Program-made: the position numbers and the translations under genes
The notes under the pieces: model-generated
The model's input: only the letters and a program-made list of their open reading frames with translations
Told to the model about the DNA's origin: nothing
The model's database searches: none
From: Atrichornis clamosus
Lineage: Eukaryota; Chordata; Aves; Passeriformes; Menuridae
Direction: 5' to 3'
Assembly (NCBI GenBank): GCA_013400975.1
Contig: WBMZ01005327.1
Coordinates: 62,001 to 126,000, forward strand
Length of the DNA: 64,000 nucleotides
Part shown: positions 61,931-64,000 of the stretch, piece by piece
How the letters are laid out: every line of letters starts with the position of its first letter
Numbering within the stretch: position 1 is the stretch's first letter

Positions 61931-62265
61931 TTGTTTGCAATAAAATAAAAGACTTTTTCTCTCTTTTTTTGAAACAAATAATTTAAAAACTCTTGATTAC
62001 TACGCTTAATTATTGCAGAGAAAGCCTAAAGACTAAGGTACTGCATTAGTGAACTTCAAGGAGCAGAATATATTGTTTTATGCTCAAAGGTAACAAGAAA
62101 AGTGGAAAAATGACATTATCCCCTTTTCAGCTGCAAGGAAGTGCTGCACCAGAAAAACAGAATGTGAATATCCATTGCCATCAGTGGATAGAAAAAGACA
62201 TTGATGAAGCTGACTTTCCTCCCCACTCATGGTCCAGCCCTCTCTGTGGCTCCATGTGGATCTGG

Positions 62266-62446
62266 TGGAGGGGCTTGGCACTGCCCAGAGCAGCTGTGCC
62301 TGCCTCATCCCTGGCAGTGTCCAAGGCCAGATTGGACGGGGCTTGGAGCAACCTGGGATAGTGGAAGGTGTCCCTGCCCATGGCAGGGGATGGGACTGGA
62401 TGGGCTTTAAGGTCCCTTCAAATCCAGACCATGCTGGGATTGTGTC
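62266..62446 (+). mobile_element. CR1 LINE 3' end, sense orientation, about 180 bp
   Basis: Reads CATCCCTGGCAGTGTCCAAG, GGCTTGGAGCAACCTGGGAT, GGAAGGTGTCCCTGCCCATG and GGGCTTTAAGGTCCCTTC, typical CR1 tail in sense direction. It carries few changes from the pattern I know and so looks like the youngest CR1 here. Confidence 0.92.
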
Positions 62447-63178
62447 TGAACTATCTTTTGTAATCTCCTCGGTTTTAATGTGCTGTAGCTTGGGTTGTTT
62501 GCATCAAGAGTTGTCTGTGAGACATCTCCTGCTTCCCAGTGTCAGGAACCTGTTCTTTGCTCTCCTCATTTCACATGCTGCTCTCCCCTGTTTAATCTGA
62601 GCTGCTGACATGAGCAAAATTGACAGCTGCGAAAAAAGCCTCGTTTAACTTACTAACTGCATGCTGAATGCCCGTGGGGCAGCAGTGTCACTTGCATATT
62701 CACACTTCTTGTGTGATACACTTTATGAGTGATGCCATGTATTGGCAGGTCACATATCAGAAGGGGAGCTGTCCTCTTCCTTCTGGTTTCTTGATTTATT
62801 TTTATGGAAGCAGAATTCCCCTTAATAAGCTCTCTGCCTTCTACTCTAATTTCTTCTGCTGATGTGCATTTCTTGTGGATGTTTTGGTGAAAAACAGTAC
62901 ATTTTCTAAGATAAGACTTTAAAATACAGATGGCAAAGCTCTGCCTTTATTTTCTCTCTAGAAGGGTAATATGGTGCTTCTTCTGGATCTTAAATATATA
63001 TTTTATGATTGCTGAATTCAGAGCTCCCTGTCAGTGTTACTGCTGTTACAATTTCGAGGTGCGCAGAACTCCAGTCCTAGCTCAGGACCTTGGTGCTTAG
63101 CACTGCACCCGGAAAACCTGAGCTAAAAACACCTATTTAATGGTTCATTTCTTTGTATTTAAAAAACCAAACACACAG

Positions 63179-63322
63179 AGAGAACCTGCTATCCCAGCAG
63201 ATGTTTCCATCTCCAAAAGTGCACTGTACTCCCGCATCGGCGCCTCGGACACAGACAGCACCACAGCTCTTCTCTACCCCCAGCAGGACCTGGACTCTGC
63301 TCTGCGGCTCGCTCGGGCAGAG
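63179..63322 (+). CDS. TACC2: TACC2 exon encoding PADVSISKSALYSRIG ... DLDSALRLARAE
   Basis: Acceptor AACACACAG ends at 63178 and is preceded by a weak, A-rich tract; the donor GAG/GTAAGT begins at 63323. Length 144 nt, 48 codons, phase 0 on both sides. It encodes REPAIPADVSISKSALYSRI, GASDTDSTTALLYP and QQDLDSALRLARAE. SISK.ALYSRIG and QQ.DLDSAL..ARAE match mammalian TACC2. This is the entry to the TACC domain coiled coil. The preceding intron is about 6.1 kb. Confidence 0.95.
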
Positions 63323-63722
63323 GTAAGTTCCTGCAGAATCTGGAAAAGGAAATAATGTGCCCCATGTGTTGTTTCCTTCTTTCCTGTTTTCTCCCAAGTG
63401 CTGTAAATTACGAACGCTTGTTCGGGGCTTGAAACCACCCTCAACCATGCTAAGGCAAAGAGTACACTGCAAGTTTTACTTGTTTTACAGAAGTGAAAAG
63501 CAGACATTATATGAAAATAAATCTTTATGTTTTTGAATCTAAGTGTACTCACTACATCTTGACATTGCTATATAATTATATTAAAAATGGTAAAATGCTC
63601 AAAATAGGAATAAAATAATGTATTTTACAAAACTATGTGTCATATTAGTCTGGCTAACGCTAGCAATTAAAAAATGGAAACAATGCAGTGGGTTTTTTTC
63701 CCCTTTGTTTTCTTTGTTTCAG
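63323..63722 (+). other. TACC2: TACC2 intron, 0.4 kb
   Basis: AT-rich. No exon or repeat recognised. Confidence 0.85.
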
Positions 63723-63799
63723 ATTGTGGCCAAGGAAAGAGAAGTGTCTGAGTGGAAAGAGAAATACGAAGAAAGCAGAAGGGAAGTGATGGAAATGAG
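63723..63799 (+). CDS. TACC2: TACC2 exon, start of the TACC coiled coil (last exon in window)
   Basis: Acceptor TTCTTTGTTTCAG ends at 63722; donor ATGAG/GTGTGT begins at 63800. Length 77 nt, phase 0 in and phase 2 out. It encodes IVAKEREVSEWKEKYEESRR then EVMEM with a split Arg, the strongly conserved beginning of the TACC domain, highly charged and heptad-like. In family members this coiled coil dimerises and binds the C-terminus of ch-TOG-type proteins. In mammals the next exon encodes KIVAEYEKTIAQM; it is not present before the window ends. Confidence 0.96.
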
Positions 63800-64000
63800 G
63801 TGTGTTACTAATTTGTCAGTGATCACACTGTCAGAGAGTCTCATCTCAGCCTGTGGGTAGTACAGAGTGCCATGATCTTGCAGGGGTTCTGCTTAGCTCA
63901 ATTTGCTTCATTGTTTTTAACTTCAGGTTTTGGATTGATTCTAAACTGATACTTTGTCTTCTCTCCGTGTGGTGGGCACCCCTTTTCAGGGTAATCATTG
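63800..64000 (+). other. TACC2: TACC2 intron, start only
   Basis: Intron that continues past the window. A CCTTTTCAG acceptor-like site at 63981-63989 is followed by sequence that does not encode the expected KIVAEYEK. Confidence 0.75.

Larger units (their letters stand above)
57095..63178 (+). other. TACC2: TACC2 intron, 6.1 kb
   Basis: No exon recognised, although mammals have three more residues at this junction. Starts with a GC-rich block (57100-57300) containing an 18-bp minisatellite (57171-57222). Further on are a T-run (61041-61055), an A/C-rich tract (61886-61930) and a plus-strand CR1 tail (62266-62446). Confidence 0.7.
1..64000 (+). other. TACC2: TACC2 gene, internal part (runs off the right edge, and probably the left)
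   Basis: All coding segments found belong to one plus-strand gene. TACC family proteins are centrosome and spindle adaptors that bring ch-TOG/XMAP215-type polymerases to microtubules and are regulated by Aurora A; TACC2 has long and short isoforms. Joined from the ATG at 18147 through thirteen exons to 63799, the reading frame stays open for 883 codons plus two bases, with GT-AG at every junction. Recognition rests on segments I know from mammalian TACC2, such as SSDSEEAFETPESTTPVKAPP, SGTYNLDFDNIELVD, KWTCMTVDL and LARQIAL. The short isoform has about 1000 residues in human, so roughly the last 150 (most of the TACC coiled coil) lie past 64000. Exons of the long isoform upstream of 5739 lie to the left of the window. 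TACC1 and TACC3 fit much less well. Confidence 0.97.

Noticed and set aside
63981..64000. CCTTTTCAG acceptor-like site at the window end
   Set aside because: The following bases would encode VII after the split Arg, not the conserved KIVAEYEK of the next TACC exon.
1..64000. tRNA, rRNA, CRISPR or prokaryotic operon features
   Set aside because: None seen; the window is ordinary vertebrate gene DNA with introns and CR1 repeats.

Overview
The window comes from a bird genome and lies entirely inside one plus-strand gene, TACC2 (transforming acidic coiled-coil containing protein 2). The avian call rests on several short 3'-terminal CR1 LINE fragments, an avian-type LTR head, the absence of mammalian SINEs, and a protein that is clearly TACC2 but diverged from the mammalian one. 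One ambiguous base (N at 1558) shows this is an assembled scaffold. No second gene, RNA gene, CRISPR array or bacterial or phage sequence was seen.

Layout: 1-5738 is intron. A 132-nt cassette exon of the long isoforms lies at 5739-5870. A CpG-rich internal promoter and an alternative first exon (MGGSQS... start at 18147) head a short isoform. About 16.7 kb of intron follows to the first shared exon at 34944-35107. The large Ser/Pro-rich exon is 41732-43052. From 46 kb on, exons become dense: a 36-nt microexon at 46259, then 47757, 48850, 52839, 53731, 54617, 55953, 57014, 63179 and 63723. The window ends inside the C-terminal TACC coiled-coil coding region, so the gene runs off the right edge.

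Joined from the ATG at 18147 to 63799 the exons give 2651 nt, i.e. 883 open codons plus two bases. Every junction is GT-AG and every phase agrees (2,1,2,2,0,1,0,2,0,0,0,0,2). That makes the model strong although no database search was possible. The protein is a centrosome and spindle adaptor: a disordered Ser/Pro/Lys-rich N-terminal half with SPAZ-type segments and basic clusters, a conserved linker, then the coiled coil that in this family binds ch-TOG/XMAP215-type microtubule polymerases.

The rest is intron with old CR1 pieces (6494, 7648, 27751, 38410, 62266), an LTR scrap (12711), a MITE-like inverted repeat (21503), two local duplications (1501 and 38324), microsatellites and low-complexity tracts. 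I found no convincing new biological system. The most informative points are isoform control (alternative promoter with a myristoylation-type N-terminus, microexon, NAGNAG acceptor, cassette exon) and possible assembly or lineage-specific changes.
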